The notes below the pieces were generated by a model. The model saw only the letters and a list, made by a program, of their open reading frames with translations. It made no database searches and was not told where the DNA came from. 64,000 nt of DNA from CAZMZW01 sp963802275 (GTDB lineage Bacteria > Chloroflexota > Anaerolineae > Anaerolineales > Anaerolineaceae). A program made the position numbers and the translations under genes. Positions 25,827 to 37,074 of the stretch are shown one piece after another; the first letter of the stretch is position 1, and each line of letters opens with the position of its first letter. The DNA lies in NCBI GenBank assembly GCA_963802275.1, contig CAWDIB010000004.1, positions 682,001 through 746,000 on the forward strand, in the 5' to 3' direction.

Positions 25827-27242
25827 TTAGCGGTTCAGTATCTCTTTTATTAATAATTCCGCATCCACCAGGATGGTATTGACATCGCCGGGTTTCATGT
25901 TGCTTTGTACAACCTGCCAGGCGGCGTCCTGGAGCACCTTCCCAGCATTCAGCCAGGACGCAAGCAAAGGCATGGATTTAACCAGCGGCAGGTATTGCAG
26001 GCTCAATTCCCAAGCAGGGTCAGGTTTGCCGATTTTAATGACTTCTTCGCGAACGCTCGAAACGGGAGGCAAGGTTAAAGATGATGCAACTATTCTCGCC
26101 AGGTTCTCCGGTGCTTGCAGCCAGCGGATAAACAACCAGGAAGCCAGGTCATGATTGGCATCCGAACGGAGAATCCCATAGGATAATCCATCGGAAAGAA
26201 TGACTTCATTCGCTTCCAGTGATGGGTAAGGAATCATTTCCCATTCATCCTTCATGTCTATTTTTCCCTGCTGAACAATATCTTCCATGCTGCCACTGTA
26301 AAACAGGGCTTTCCGTTCCTTGAGATAAAGATGCGGATTTTGTTCCAGCGGGGTCCAGGCACAACCCAAGCGCATCAACTGCTGTAAAAAACCAAACGCC
26401 CTTTCATTGGCACTGGTCTGTAAAAGATAAGCGCCACTTTCAGATGCAGGCATCTGCCCGCCTCCAAATACCTTCATCCAGCTTAACACGGTGGCTGGCG
26501 TCGCATCAAATATCCAGCCGCCCGTGCCATCATTTTCCGGATCTTTGTCAAACGAATTACTGCGAGCTGCGGCGCAGGATTGGTTTAATAATTCATCCGG
26601 CGTGGAAGGGGGTGAAGTGAACCCAAGTTCTTGAGCCCATGTATTATTATAGAAAAGGAAATATGCATTGCGCTGAGCGGGAAGTCCAAAACGAAAATCT
26701 CCCACCGTATCCTGCTGCCAAAAAGCAACCGGATAAAGCAGCTGTTCCTGTGGCGAAATGCCCCATCTTGCATACGAGACATAGGGAGAAAGGTCCAAAA
26801 TCACTTCTTCCACCAAGGCGAGGTTTCTTAATAATACAATCGGTGCGGAGATAATATGCGGTTGTTCTTCCTTGCCCAATGATGAAATGACCTTTCCGGC
26901 AAGGAAATTTTCATCTCCCATCTGAGATGCCTTTACCCTCACATTCCAGGTATTGGAAATATTAAAGTCGGATACGAGTTTCTCAACCACTTTCGCCATT
27001 TCCCCTGACCACGGATACCAGAAATCCACCTCCACCAAATTTGGGAATTTTTCAAAATCAGGAATAAGTGCATCCTGGGTTGGCAGTTTGGTTTGAGAGA
27101 AAGGGGTGGTAGTTGCAGGCTGGATAACAGTGGTTGCGGTGGGCAGGATCACCACTACCGGCGCAGCAGTCTCTGCGCAGGCAGGAATAAGAAAAATAAT
27201 GATTGCATAGAGAAATAACCGGAATAACATTTTATGATTCAT
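25827..27242 (-). CDS. ABC transporter extracellular solute-binding lipoprotein (family 1)
   Basis: The 471-residue product has an N-terminal signal with a lipobox ending LIPAC, so it is expected to be lipid-anchored outside the membrane. The body is of the sugar/peptide-binding family 1 type: a start resembling VEVDFWYPWSGEMAKVVEKL, and conserved-looking segments GLPAQRNAYFLFYNNTW and LSDGLSYGILRSDAN. A start nine codons earlier is open, but the ATG before NHKMLFRLF begins a normal signal peptide. No permease genes are adjacent, so the substrate and transporter partners are unknown. Confidence 0.82.
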   Translation of the reverse strand: MNHKMLFRLFLYAIIIFLIPACAETAAPVVVILPTATTVIQPATTTPFSQTKLPTQDALIPDFEKFPNLVEVDFWYPWSGEMAKVVEKLVSDFNISNTWNVRVKASQMGDENFLAGKVISSLGKEEQPHIISAPIVLLRNLALVEEVILDLSPYVSYARWGISPQEQLLYPVAFWQQDTVGDFRFGLPAQRNAYFLFYNNTWAQELGFTSPPSTPDELLNQSCAAARSNSFDKDPENDGTGGWIFDATPATVLSWMKVFGGGQMPASESGAYLLQTSANERAFGFLQQLMRLGCAWTPLEQNPHLYLKERKALFYSGSMEDIVQQGKIDMKDEWEMIPYPSLEANEVILSDGLSYGILRSDANHDLASWLFIRWLQAPENLARIVASSLTLPPVSSVREEVIKIGKPDPAWELSLQYLPLVKSMPLLASWLNAGKVLQDAAWQVVQSNMKPGDVNTILVDAELLIKEILNR

Positions 27243-27289
27243 CGCGATAATCTTACCAAAACTTTCCATTCAAAATGCTGAAGATTTTA

Positions 27290-27318
27290 TTGACAGTCCA
27301 CTTATTAATCACTATAAT
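27290..27318 (+). promoter_or_regulatory. Promoter of the valS T-box transcript
   Basis: Perfect consensus TTGACA and TATAAT with a 17-base spacer lie just upstream of the T-box leader. The predicted start is near 27325. Confidence 0.85.
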
Positions 27319-27324
27319 CCATTT

Positions 27325-27586
27325 AATAAATACTGAAGACTGGAGTAGTAACCGGGTCTGAAGGATGACAGAAAAGGATGCCATGGTTGAAAGCATCCGT
27401 CCAGAATAACCGGTGAAGTCGCCAGTTGAGTTGCCGAAGAAATCATTTTGAGAGTAGACCGGCACGGGAGAGCCCGTTAGCGCGAAAACCAGGGAAAAAA
27501 CCCTGGTATGAGTGTGCCGGATTATCCGGCAAATCAAGGTGGTACCGCGGAAGTGAACCTTTCGTCCTTAGGATGAAAGGTTTTTT
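27325..27586 (+). promoter_or_regulatory. T-box riboswitch controlling valS (specifier GUC)
   Basis: The leader senses uncharged tRNA-Val. In stem I, CTGG pairs with CCAG and ACCGG with CCGGT. Between them is the specifier loop with AGTA on the 5' side and GAA-GTC-G on the 3' side, so the specifier codon is GTC at 27418-27420 (valine). The T-box proper, AAGGTGGTACCGCGG, is at 27536-27550; its UGGU fits a tRNA-Val acceptor end with discriminator A. The terminator pairs AACCTTTCGTCC with GGATGAAAGGTT before a T-run. All elements agree with valS downstream. Confidence 0.95.
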
Positions 27587-27603
27587 ATTACAGGAGTGAT
27601 GAC

Positions 27604-30318
<2,715 letters not shown>

Positions 30319-30334
30319 ATGTTTGGTTAAATGA

Positions 30335-30364
30335 AAAGAGCCGATGGATCACCACCGGCTCTTT
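30335..30364. terminator. Bidirectional intrinsic terminator between valS and DUF4332 gene
   Basis: AAAGAGCCG pairs with CGGCTCTTT around a 12-base loop. It sits between two convergent genes and has T-rich sequence on the plus side and A-rich sequence on the other, so it can serve both. Confidence 0.8.
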
Positions 30365-30375
30365 CTTTTGATGAG

Positions 30376-30780
30376 TTAGTAGTTTACAACGCGCGGCAGC
30401 TTCTTGGCTTGCGAGACCCAGTTTGCCACCTGCTTTTCAGTCGGCAGACGGCGGACGATCTTCTTCTTTGAGTTAGACTCGGCCATCTTGGCAGTCAGAT
30501 TCTTCGGATCACGTTTGGAAAGCTCCACCACCGTATCCACGCCGGCTTCTTCCAATAAATCGGAATATTCCGAGCCGACTCCGCGAATGCGGTAAAGGTC
30601 AGCATGGTTAACCCATTCCAAAATCAGCTTGTGATCAATTCCGGTGGACTTGCCTAATTCCTCACGGCCCTTGGGTGACGCCCCCCGCTTCAAAAGAGTT
30701 TCAACCGATTTAACACCTGCCCCGCTTAATTTCTTGGCATATGCGGGTCCAACACCTTCAATATCAACAATCTTGGTCAT
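30376..30780 (-). CDS. DUF4332-type helix-hairpin-helix protein
   Basis: The 134-residue protein has two helix-hairpin-helix-like units: IEGVGPAYAKKLSGAGVKSV near the N-terminus and IRGVGSEYSDLLEEAGVDTV in the middle, followed by a basic C-terminal helix. This matches the DUF4332 family, which is predicted to bind nucleic acid, with no established role. It is a single gene with its own Shine-Dalgarno (GGAGG). Confidence 0.8.
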   Translation of the reverse strand: MTKIVDIEGVGPAYAKKLSGAGVKSVETLLKRGASPKGREELGKSTGIDHKLILEWVNHADLYRIRGVGSEYSDLLEEAGVDTVVELSKRDPKNLTAKMAESNSKKKIVRRLPTEKQVANWVSQAKKLPRVVNY

Positions 30781-30855
30781 GAATGCCTCCTATAAGGTTT
30801 GTTTTATTTTAGACCTTAAAGCATTTTAGCATAAATCCACTTGTCAAGGTAAGTT

Positions 30856-31698
30856 CTACCGATAATATTTCTCGGTCCCGAATATTCCAACCACCTCACC
30901 GATGAAAAAGCGATGATAATCCGGCTTGGAATATTTACCCAGGATGCGTTCATCCAGAAAATGAGCCGGGTTCATATCCTCCCAATAAATCTTTTTACAT
31001 TCCAACACCAATTCTGCTTCGCGATACGAAGGCGATAAAACTTTTTCCGACGCCATCGGTGTGATTTTAGGGTAATTTATTTTATCGATCTCACGCCCGG
31101 ATCGGCTGCCAAGCTCATTCAACGCTTCCAAATATGGGTCAGCAAACGCATTCAAAGTAAAAGAATTGCCCTCATCCATAAATTTGAATGTATGGCGTGA
31201 ATAACGCACAGCCACCATTGCCACCGGCAGGCTCCACATGGTTCCGAGCAACCCCCATGAAATGGTCATGCAATTGAATTGCTTCTTATTGAGATCTCCA
31301 CTGGCAAGCAAGAACCATCCCTGGTCAAAAATGAAATGAGAGCGGGCAATAAATTGGTCAATGGGAATTGTCTGCCGATTTAATGGAACAGATTTATAAA
31401 AATCCTGAAGTGATTGTTTTTTACTAATCGCTTCCCGGTTAATTGGTCCATAAACATGCGGAAAGAGCTCTTTGCCGCCCTCCAGGTTTTCATAAACCAA
31501 CTTTGATTTCAGTGATTGTTGGTCAATTTCCAGGATGACCAGGTCATACTCCCCTTTAAACCAATGTTTAATGACATGAGGAATCTGCTCCTCGGTACAA
31601 CAGTGAATGAAACCCTGACTTGCCAGGGAATCGGCCGCATAAGGGGCTGGGGTGTTTTCAACCCAGTCAGTCCTCTTGAGTACATGGTAGATATACAT
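30856..31698 (-). CDS. DUF952 domain fused to a flavin reductase-like domain
   Basis: Residues 1 to about 97 match DUF952 (start MYIYHVLKRTDW, then SLASQGFIHCCTEEQ and ELFPHVYGPI). Residues about 120-280 match the FMN-binding flavin reductase-like/split-barrel family (FLLASGDLNKKQFNCMTISW, LGTMWSLPVAMVAVRYSRHT, CKKIYWEDMN). Both parts are in one uninterrupted frame with an AGGAAGTGAGG region before the ATG. The flavin domain probably binds FMN and acts as an oxidoreductase; what DUF952 adds is unknown. The two families are normally separate proteins. Confidence 0.8.
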   Translation of the reverse strand: MYIYHVLKRTDWVENTPAPYAADSLASQGFIHCCTEEQIPHVIKHWFKGEYDLVILEIDQQSLKSKLVYENLEGGKELFPHVYGPINREAISKKQSLQDFYKSVPLNRQTIPIDQFIARSHFIFDQGWFLLASGDLNKKQFNCMTISWGLLGTMWSLPVAMVAVRYSRHTFKFMDEGNSFTLNAFADPYLEALNELGSRSGREIDKINYPKITPMASEKVLSPSYREAELVLECKKIYWEDMNPAHFLDERILGKYSKPDYHRFFIGEVVGIFGTEKYYR

Positions 31699-31831
31699 TC
31701 GTTAAACCTCACTTCCTAATAAATAATGTTCACATCCATTTTCCACATAAGGAAATTTACATGTGCCATATTCATCTCATAGGTGGAGCAAATCTAACAG
31801 AAAGAAATGGGATTTGATTTTCTGTAAATTA

Positions 31832-32332
31832 TTACCTGCCGCGCATCAGTTTGCTCTGCACGATCAATCCGAAAATAAATAAAGCAATAGTTATCACCAC
31901 CGGAAACGGCTGGGGCATGACCAGGTGGGAGACAATGACGTTGGCGCCAAGCGCTGAAGAGAGGATGATCAGCGTCCAATCAAACATGGTGCTGGCGAGC
32001 AATGCACCCAGGATACCCCCCAGAATGACAAACAGCCAGATTAAATTGCCGAGCTGGATTGAAAGGGTGGGCAGCAGTAAATAAACCAAATAACCACCAG
32101 CCAGGAAACCCATGAGACCGATGGCAATTTTTTGCAGCATAACCGCCAAGGCCGCCCCCAGGGCGCCAACCGCCAAGGCAATCAGCACCAGGTTGGTGGG
32201 GGATAAGGCAGGGAAATTTTGCTGGGCAAAATTCAATCCTAATAAAAACCCGACCAACCCGCTAAAAAGCCAGAATAATTTTCGACCAAAGACCAGTAGC
32301 AGCAATCCTGCCAGCAGATAATATATATTCAT
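31832..32332 (-). CDS. Multi-pass membrane protein (DUF4203/TMEM198-like)
   Basis: The 166-residue product is almost entirely hydrophobic, with about six membrane segments and many small residues (LLAGLLLLVFGRKLFWLFSG, GALGAALAVML, GILGALLASTMFD). Spacing and glycine pattern resemble the DUF4203 family. Function is unknown. It is followed at short distance by other membrane proteins on the same strand. Confidence 0.65.
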   Translation of the reverse strand: MNIYYLLAGLLLLVFGRKLFWLFSGLVGFLLGLNFAQQNFPALSPTNLVLIALAVGALGAALAVMLQKIAIGLMGFLAGGYLVYLLLPTLSIQLGNLIWLFVILGGILGALLASTMFDWTLIILSSALGANVIVSHLVMPQPFPVVITIALFIFGLIVQSKLMRGR

Positions 32333-32363
32333 TTCGACCTCCTATATCGTCAAACATATTATG

Positions 32364-32391
32364 TAAAAAAAGGAGATGAAAATTCATCTCC
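32364..32391 (-). terminator. Intrinsic terminator after the 32.4 kb membrane protein gene
   Basis: On the minus strand GGAGATGAA pairs with TTCATCTCC around a TT loop and is followed by seven Ts. Confidence 0.8.
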
Positions 32392-32405
32392 CTGATCAAC
32401 CATTA

Positions 32406-33101
32406 TCAACTCCGGTGTGTTAATGCCCTGACCAATATAAAAGTGCCTACAGCGATGATGATGATGGGAAAAACAGGTAAACCGAAGTGAGCCAGACCAA
32501 AGCCATGCAACCCGATGATCAATTCAAAAAAGATGAAACCGGCAGCAAAGATGATCAAACCGACCCTAGCCACCTGCCAGCCATTTTTGAGCAGAGTTTC
32601 ATTTCCTTTCAAACTCCCAAAGAGCATCTGACCCAGCCCAATGGAGGTCGGCGCAATCAATGCCCAAGCATAAGCCCAGCTGGCCCAGGTATGCGTAAGC
32701 ATCTGGAAGAAGAGAAGCAAGCCGGTGGCGGTAATGATGGTAGCAACAATGGACAATGCTTCACCGCTGCTATCACGCATCTTGAGGGATGCGATGAACA
32801 AGAAAACGCCGGGAAGGATGATAGCAAACGGCCAAAGATAAGCAGCCAGCGGAATGCGCAGGAAATGGCTGAGTATCCATACCGCACCGATCACCAGCAG
32901 TGAGGCACCCAGCAACAAGGAACCGCGGTCCACTGACCCGCCCACCTTGGTTTCAGAAGGTGCCATATCCAACGTTACTTCCTTTTTTGGTTCCACCTTT
33001 TCAACAGATTGGATTTCAACCGGTTTTTTGATGGCTGGTTTTTTCAACCCTGATTTCTTCCTGGTAACGGCAACTTTCTTTTCTACTTTTTTATATGCCA
33101 T
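32406..33101 (-). CDS. Membrane protein with Lys-rich N-terminal tail, function unknown
   Basis: The 231-residue protein starts with about 50 residues rich in Lys, Val and Pro (KKVEKKVAVTRKKSGLKKPA). It then has about six hydrophobic segments from residue 60, including SLLLGASLLVIGAVWILSHF, where a glycine-rich first helix resembles the LiaF/DUF5668 type. The basic tail is probably cytoplasmic. A GAGAGG Shine-Dalgarno precedes the ATG. No function can be assigned. It could share a transcript with the two small genes upstream on the same strand. Confidence 0.6.
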   Translation of the reverse strand: MAYKKVEKKVAVTRKKSGLKKPAIKKPVEIQSVEKVEPKKEVTLDMAPSETKVGGSVDRGSLLLGASLLVIGAVWILSHFLRIPLAAYLWPFAIILPGVFLFIASLKMRDSSGEALSIVATIITATGLLLFFQMLTHTWASWAYAWALIAPTSIGLGQMLFGSLKGNETLLKNGWQVARVGLIIFAAGFIFFELIIGLHGFGLAHFGLPVFPIIIIAVGTFILVRALTHRS

Positions 33102-33158
33102 GACAACCTCTCATACTTGATATTTATCTTAAATACGCAACAGGAACCAACAGGTTGC

Positions 33159-33416
33159 TTAATCCAGATTCTTGTTCCGTCTGCGTTTTTCGAGAAGTTC
33201 CTGCAGCCCATACCAGACCAGGATGGCTGCTCCACCCTCATCCAGGTTTCCGATGAAAGGGATGTTGTCCGGTATGAATTCAAAAATACCGAGCCCGGGA
33301 TTCAGTAAATAAATCAGCCCACCTCCAGCCAGCAGCAGGATGAGCCAGACCGGCCAGCCACGCAGGGATAGAGGTTTATTAAGAAAATTGAACTTGCTGT
33401 GAGAATTGTCATCCAT
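33159..33416 (-). CDS. Small membrane protein, DUF1232-like motif
   Basis: The 85-residue product has one or two hydrophobic segments and the stretch FEFIPDNIPFIGNLDEG, which resembles the DUF1232/YkvA motif (FIPDFIPxxGxxDD). A basic C-terminal tail follows (ELLEKRRRNKN). Its start overlaps the end of the CDF gene by 8 bases, so the two are translationally coupled. Function is unknown. Confidence 0.65.
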   Translation of the reverse strand: MDDNSHSKFNFLNKPLSLRGWPVWLILLLAGGGLIYLLNPGLGIFEFIPDNIPFIGNLDEGGAAILVWYGLQELLEKRRRNKNLD

Positions 33417-34332
33417 TGTCAGATTTCCTTTCCAAATGTTCAGAATGATGATTGTTCATCGAGCAGTCTTCATCCAGGTATTCAAATTCGATGGTGGTGT
33501 GGACCAGGTCATATTGCGGAATCATTTCATGAATGAGGCATTTGATGCGGCGGATCTGCTCGCGCTTGGCGTCGCTTTCGAGGACGATGTGAGTGGTGAG
33601 CACATTCTGTTCACCATCCAATGACCAGACATGGGTGTGGTGAACATCCTTGACCATCTGCATGTCACGGATACGTGCCTCCAAATCCGCGATATTTATC
33701 TTTTCCGGCACTGCCTGCAAAAATAAGGCTGCTGTTTTTCGCAGGTTCTTAAAGACATTAAAGACAACAAAAGCAGTAATCAACAGCGAAAACACGGGAT
33801 CCAACAAACGGATATCCGCAAAGTACAAGACGATGCTCATGATCAAAACAGCCGACCAACCGAGGACATCGTCCAGCAGATGCCAGGCGATCATGCGCGC
33901 GTTCATGTTCTTTTCGCGACGAATGCGCAGGACTGCCACCCCATTGACCACGATGCCGACAACAGCAAAGATGATCATCCTGCTTGCATCAGAGGGCTGC
34001 GGAGAGATCAAACGCTGGATGGCTTCATAAAAGATAAAGACTGAACCGGTCAGCAATACCACAGCAGAAACTACCGCGCCCAGCAATGAAAAGCGTTTAT
34101 AGCCGTAGGAATATTTTTGGTCCTCGACTTTCAATGAAACCCGTTCCAGATACCAGGAGACTGCCAGGGTGGCGCTATCTCCCAGGTCATGCAGGGCGCC
34201 GGCCAGGATGGCAATACTATTGGTGAGAAAACCACCCACCATTTCAAGGATGGCAAAAGCCAGATTAAGGGAAAATGCCAGGCGCAGACTGCCAACCGCC
34301 GAATGTGGGTGTGGATGGGAATGCTCGTTCAT
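33409..34332 (-). CDS. Cation diffusion facilitator (CDF) family metal transporter
   Basis: CDF proteins export Zn, Co, Cd, Fe or Mn by proton antiport. The 307-residue product has a His-rich N-terminus (MNEHSHPHPHS), six predicted membrane helices, the helix II metal site HDLGD (H48, D52), the helix V site AWHLLDDVLGW, and a cytoplasmic C-terminal domain with VKDVHHTHVWSLDG. The HD-HD arrangement in helices II and V favours zinc or cadmium (ZitB/CzcD type). Confidence 0.9.
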   Translation of the reverse strand: MNEHSHPHPHSAVGSLRLAFSLNLAFAILEMVGGFLTNSIAILAGALHDLGDSATLAVSWYLERVSLKVEDQKYSYGYKRFSLLGAVVSAVVLLTGSVFIFYEAIQRLISPQPSDASRMIIFAVVGIVVNGVAVLRIRREKNMNARMIAWHLLDDVLGWSAVLIMSIVLYFADIRLLDPVFSLLITAFVVFNVFKNLRKTAALFLQAVPEKINIADLEARIRDMQMVKDVHHTHVWSLDGEQNVLTTHIVLESDAKREQIRRIKCLIHEMIPQYDLVHTTIEFEYLDEDCSMNNHHSEHLERKSDNG

Positions 34333-34415
34333 GCTTGATGCTGACCAATTTTACCCTGCAAAGGAAATCAGAGATCTTCTTTTATGGAAATCGGTTAACG
34401 TGCAGAAAAAATAAC

Positions 34416-35207
34416 TTAAACCGTCAGGTCACCGGAAAAGACGAGAACCGCCTGTCCGCTGATGCGAACCCGCTCACCTTTCACTTCCACACCAACGACA
34501 CCACCACGGCTGGATGCCTGGAAAGCTCGAAATTTCGATTTTTTAAGCCGTTGCTGCCAAAAAGGTCCCAGGCAGGCATGTGCAGAACCGGTGACCGGGT
34601 CCTCATTGATCCCCACCCAGGGTGCAAAATAACGGGAAATAAAATCAAAGGGCGGCTGGTCAGAACGGGCAGTGACAGCCAGCCCATGCATGGGCAGCTG
34701 CTTTAATCGTTCAAAGTCAGGTGACAGATCGCGTACTTCTTGTGCTGATGCCGCTTCCACGATCACATTCTCGCCGCTTTGCACCACCTCATTTGGCTGG
34801 ATATTCAGGATTTCCATCAATTGATCCCGGTGAGAATACGGCCTTTCGAAGAAAGCCGGGAAATCCAAAGTGACCCAGCCATCCTGTTGCTGAGCGGTCA
34901 GTTCACCACTGCGGGTATAAAAGTGGATTATGCTGCCCGGGGAAGCCAGTTGTTGATGAAAAAGCACGAAAGCGCTGGCCAGGGTGGCATGTCCACACAA
35001 ATCGACTTCCACAACGGGTGTGAACCAGCGCAGGCGCCAGACCTGCCCCTCGGGTAATAAAAACGCCGTCTCCGACAGGTTCATCTCAAGGGCCACCTGC
35101 TGCATCCAACTATCCGGCTTTTTCTCCTTCAGCAGGCAGACCCCAGCCGGATTGCCTTTGAATGGCTCACTGGTAAATGCATCCACCTGGAAAATAGGAA
35201 TTGCCAT
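34416..35207 (-). CDS. PhzF family isomerase/epimerase-like protein
   Basis: The product has the family N-terminus (PIFQVDAFTSEPFKGNPAGV), the catalytic glutamate in NLSETAFL (E46), and the second-domain DLCGHATLASAFVLF and GINEDPVTGSAHACLGPFW. PhzF catalyses an isomerisation in phenazine synthesis, but most homologues, as here with no phenazine genes nearby, have unknown substrates. The ATG was chosen over a GTG two codons earlier because GGAG sits 5 bases before it and overlaps the GTG. Confidence 0.85.
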   Translation of the reverse strand: MAIPIFQVDAFTSEPFKGNPAGVCLLKEKKPDSWMQQVALEMNLSETAFLLPEGQVWRLRWFTPVVEVDLCGHATLASAFVLFHQQLASPGSIIHFYTRSGELTAQQQDGWVTLDFPAFFERPYSHRDQLMEILNIQPNEVVQSGENVIVEAASAQEVRDLSPDFERLKQLPMHGLAVTARSDQPPFDFISRYFAPWVGINEDPVTGSAHACLGPFWQQRLKKSKFRAFQASSRGGVVGVEVKGERVRISGQAVLVFSGDLTV

Positions 35208-35379
35208 TTGCACTCCAAAAGATTTTCATCCTAATTATGCCATCAAGTCCACTTGAACGTTGATTTCTACCTAAAATGACCAACCTGCATCCAAAGACCA
35301 TCCTTAGTGTTCTTTCAAATTGCAGAATGTTTTCTTTGAAGGTATACTCACCAAGTTATCCCATACAAGGATTTAAATC

Positions 35380-36297
35380 ATGAAACATGCCGTTTCCATC
35401 AGTATCGGTTCCTCCAAACGCGATAAAAAAGCCGAGATTACCCTGCTGGGTAAAAAGGTGCTCATCGAGCGCATTGGCACCGATGGTGATATGAAAAAAG
35501 CCGCCGAGTTGTACCGGGAAATGGACGGCAAGGTGGATGCCTTTGGTGTGGGCGGCGCAGCGCTGGGCATGTTGGTGGCCGGGCGCTGGTACCCTTTCCA
35601 TTCAATACTCCCGTTGGTGAAAGATGTACATAAAACCCCGGTGGCGGATGGTACGGGCTTGAAATCCACCCTGGAAGCTCAAGTGGGGGACGTGCTCGAT
35701 AAACATCTTGCCAAGGAAATTTCGGGACGAAAAGCGCTAGTAACCACCGCTGTGGACCGCTGGGGATTGGCCAAAACTTTCGTCGATCATGGCTACCAAA
35801 CCGTGTTTGGTGATCTGTTATTCAGCCTGGGAGTACCCATTCCAGTACGCAAGGAAAAAACCATCATCTTTATTGCCAAGCTGCTCCTGCCATTGATGAG
35901 CCGTTTGCCCTTTGAATGGCTCTATCCGACTGGGGAGGCGCAGGAAAAACGCACGCCCAAAATGGTCAATTATTTCCAGTGGGCGGATGTGGTCGCCGGC
36001 GATTGCCATTACATCACCAAGTACATGCCGGACCAATTGCCGGGTAAGGTGGTGGTGACCAACACCACCACCCGCGATGATATGGAGTTGTTCCGTTCAG
36101 CGGGCGTTAGCCACATGGTGACCACCACCCCGGTGTATGACGGGCGCTCCTTCGGCACCAATATGCTGGAAGCGGCACTGCTGGCTGTCAGCGGTCATAC
36201 CCAGGCCATTGACTATGCCCATCCCGGCAATTACTACCAGGAAATGAGCGACTTGATCCGCCAGGTGGGTCTTAAACCGCAGGTGCAAAAACTGTAG
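35380..36297 (+). CDS. Conserved protein annotated in relatives as quinate 5-dehydrogenase; function unproven
   Basis: The 305-residue product starts MKHAVSISIGSSKRDKKAEI and has IERIGTDGDMKKAAEL, VDAFGVGGAALGML, TTAVDRWGLAK and TTTPVYDGRSFGTNMLEAAL. From memory this family is labelled quinate 5-dehydrogenase in Firmicutes genomes, but there is no obvious Rossmann glycine motif at the N-terminus. It is followed after 2 bases by a nucleotidyltransferase and then a PAP2 phosphatase, apparently one operon, which hints at a lipid or nucleotide-sugar pathway rather than quinate use. Confidence 0.6.
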   Translation: MKHAVSISIGSSKRDKKAEITLLGKKVLIERIGTDGDMKKAAELYREMDGKVDAFGVGGAALGMLVAGRWYPFHSILPLVKDVHKTPVADGTGLKSTLEAQVGDVLDKHLAKEISGRKALVTTAVDRWGLAKTFVDHGYQTVFGDLLFSLGVPIPVRKEKTIIFIAKLLLPLMSRLPFEWLYPTGEAQEKRTPKMVNYFQWADVVAGDCHYITKYMPDQLPGKVVVTNTTTRDDMELFRSAGVSHMVTTTPVYDGRSFGTNMLEAALLAVSGHTQAIDYAHPGNYYQEMSDLIRQVGLKPQVQKL

Positions 36298-36299
36298 CC

Positions 36300-37073
36300 A
36301 TGCACACCATCATTTCCGCCGGCGGATACCCCAGGCCGGATGAATCCCTTTACCCAATCACACAGGGCGACAACAAGGCGCTGATTGACATTGGCGGCAA
36401 ACCCATGCTGCAATGGATCCTGGACGCGCTGAATGGCTGCCAGCGGATTGAACAGGTTATCCTGGTTGGTTTGCCGGAAGGTGTTAAGCTTCAAAGCCGC
36501 CACCCGCTTACGCAGGTGGACAACCACGGCGACCTGTTCGAAAACGTGCGCGCCGGGGCAGAAGCGCTGCTGCGCCTGGATCCCGCTGCTGAAATCAGCC
36601 TGCTTCTGCCTGCTGATGTTCCCGCCATCACGGCAAAAATGATCGACTGGATGGTCGACCGCATCCAGGGACTACCCTATGATATTTTCTATTCGGTGGT
36701 GGAACGCAGCGTAATGGAAAAACGCTATCCGCAATCCAAACGCACCTACACCCGTTTGAAGGATTTTGAAATCTGTGGCGGGGATGTGCATGCCTTTCGC
36801 CCGGCCTTTGCCGTCCAGAATAATCCATTGTGGGAACGCATCCTGGCGGCGCGCAAGAATCCGCTCAAACAGGCTTCGCTGGTCGGATTGGACACCCTGT
36901 TCCTGCTGCTCACCCGGCAAATGACGCTTGAAGAATTAGCTGCATTCATCAGCCGCAAGTTAGGCATGCGCGGGCAGGCGGTGCTGCTGCCATATGCCGA
37001 GATGGGCATGGATGTTGACAAGGATTTCCAGCTTGAGATCATGCGAAACGAGCTGCTGAAAAAGACGGAATAA
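36300..37073 (+). CDS. MobA-like NTP transferase domain protein
   Basis: The N-terminus shows the nucleotidyltransferase fold: ISAGGYPRPDESLYPITQGD, then KALIDIGGKPMLQWILDAL, and the metal-binding type segment ISLLLPADVPAI. Length is 257. The canonical GGxSxRMG loop is altered, so the nucleotide and acceptor are uncertain. It probably makes a nucleotide-activated sugar, polyol or cofactor. It is coupled to the genes on both sides by 1-2 base gaps. Confidence 0.72.
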   Translation: MHTIISAGGYPRPDESLYPITQGDNKALIDIGGKPMLQWILDALNGCQRIEQVILVGLPEGVKLQSRHPLTQVDNHGDLFENVRAGAEALLRLDPAAEISLLLPADVPAITAKMIDWMVDRIQGLPYDIFYSVVERSVMEKRYPQSKRTYTRLKDFEICGGDVHAFRPAFAVQNNPLWERILAARKNPLKQASLVGLDTLFLLLTRQMTLEELAAFISRKLGMRGQAVLLPYAEMGMDVDKDFQLEIMRNELLKKTE

Positions 37074-37074
37074 G

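Noticed and set aside
27270..27603. A 94-codon minus-strand open frame over the valS leader
   Set aside because: It overlaps a complete T-box riboswitch and has no protein similarity.
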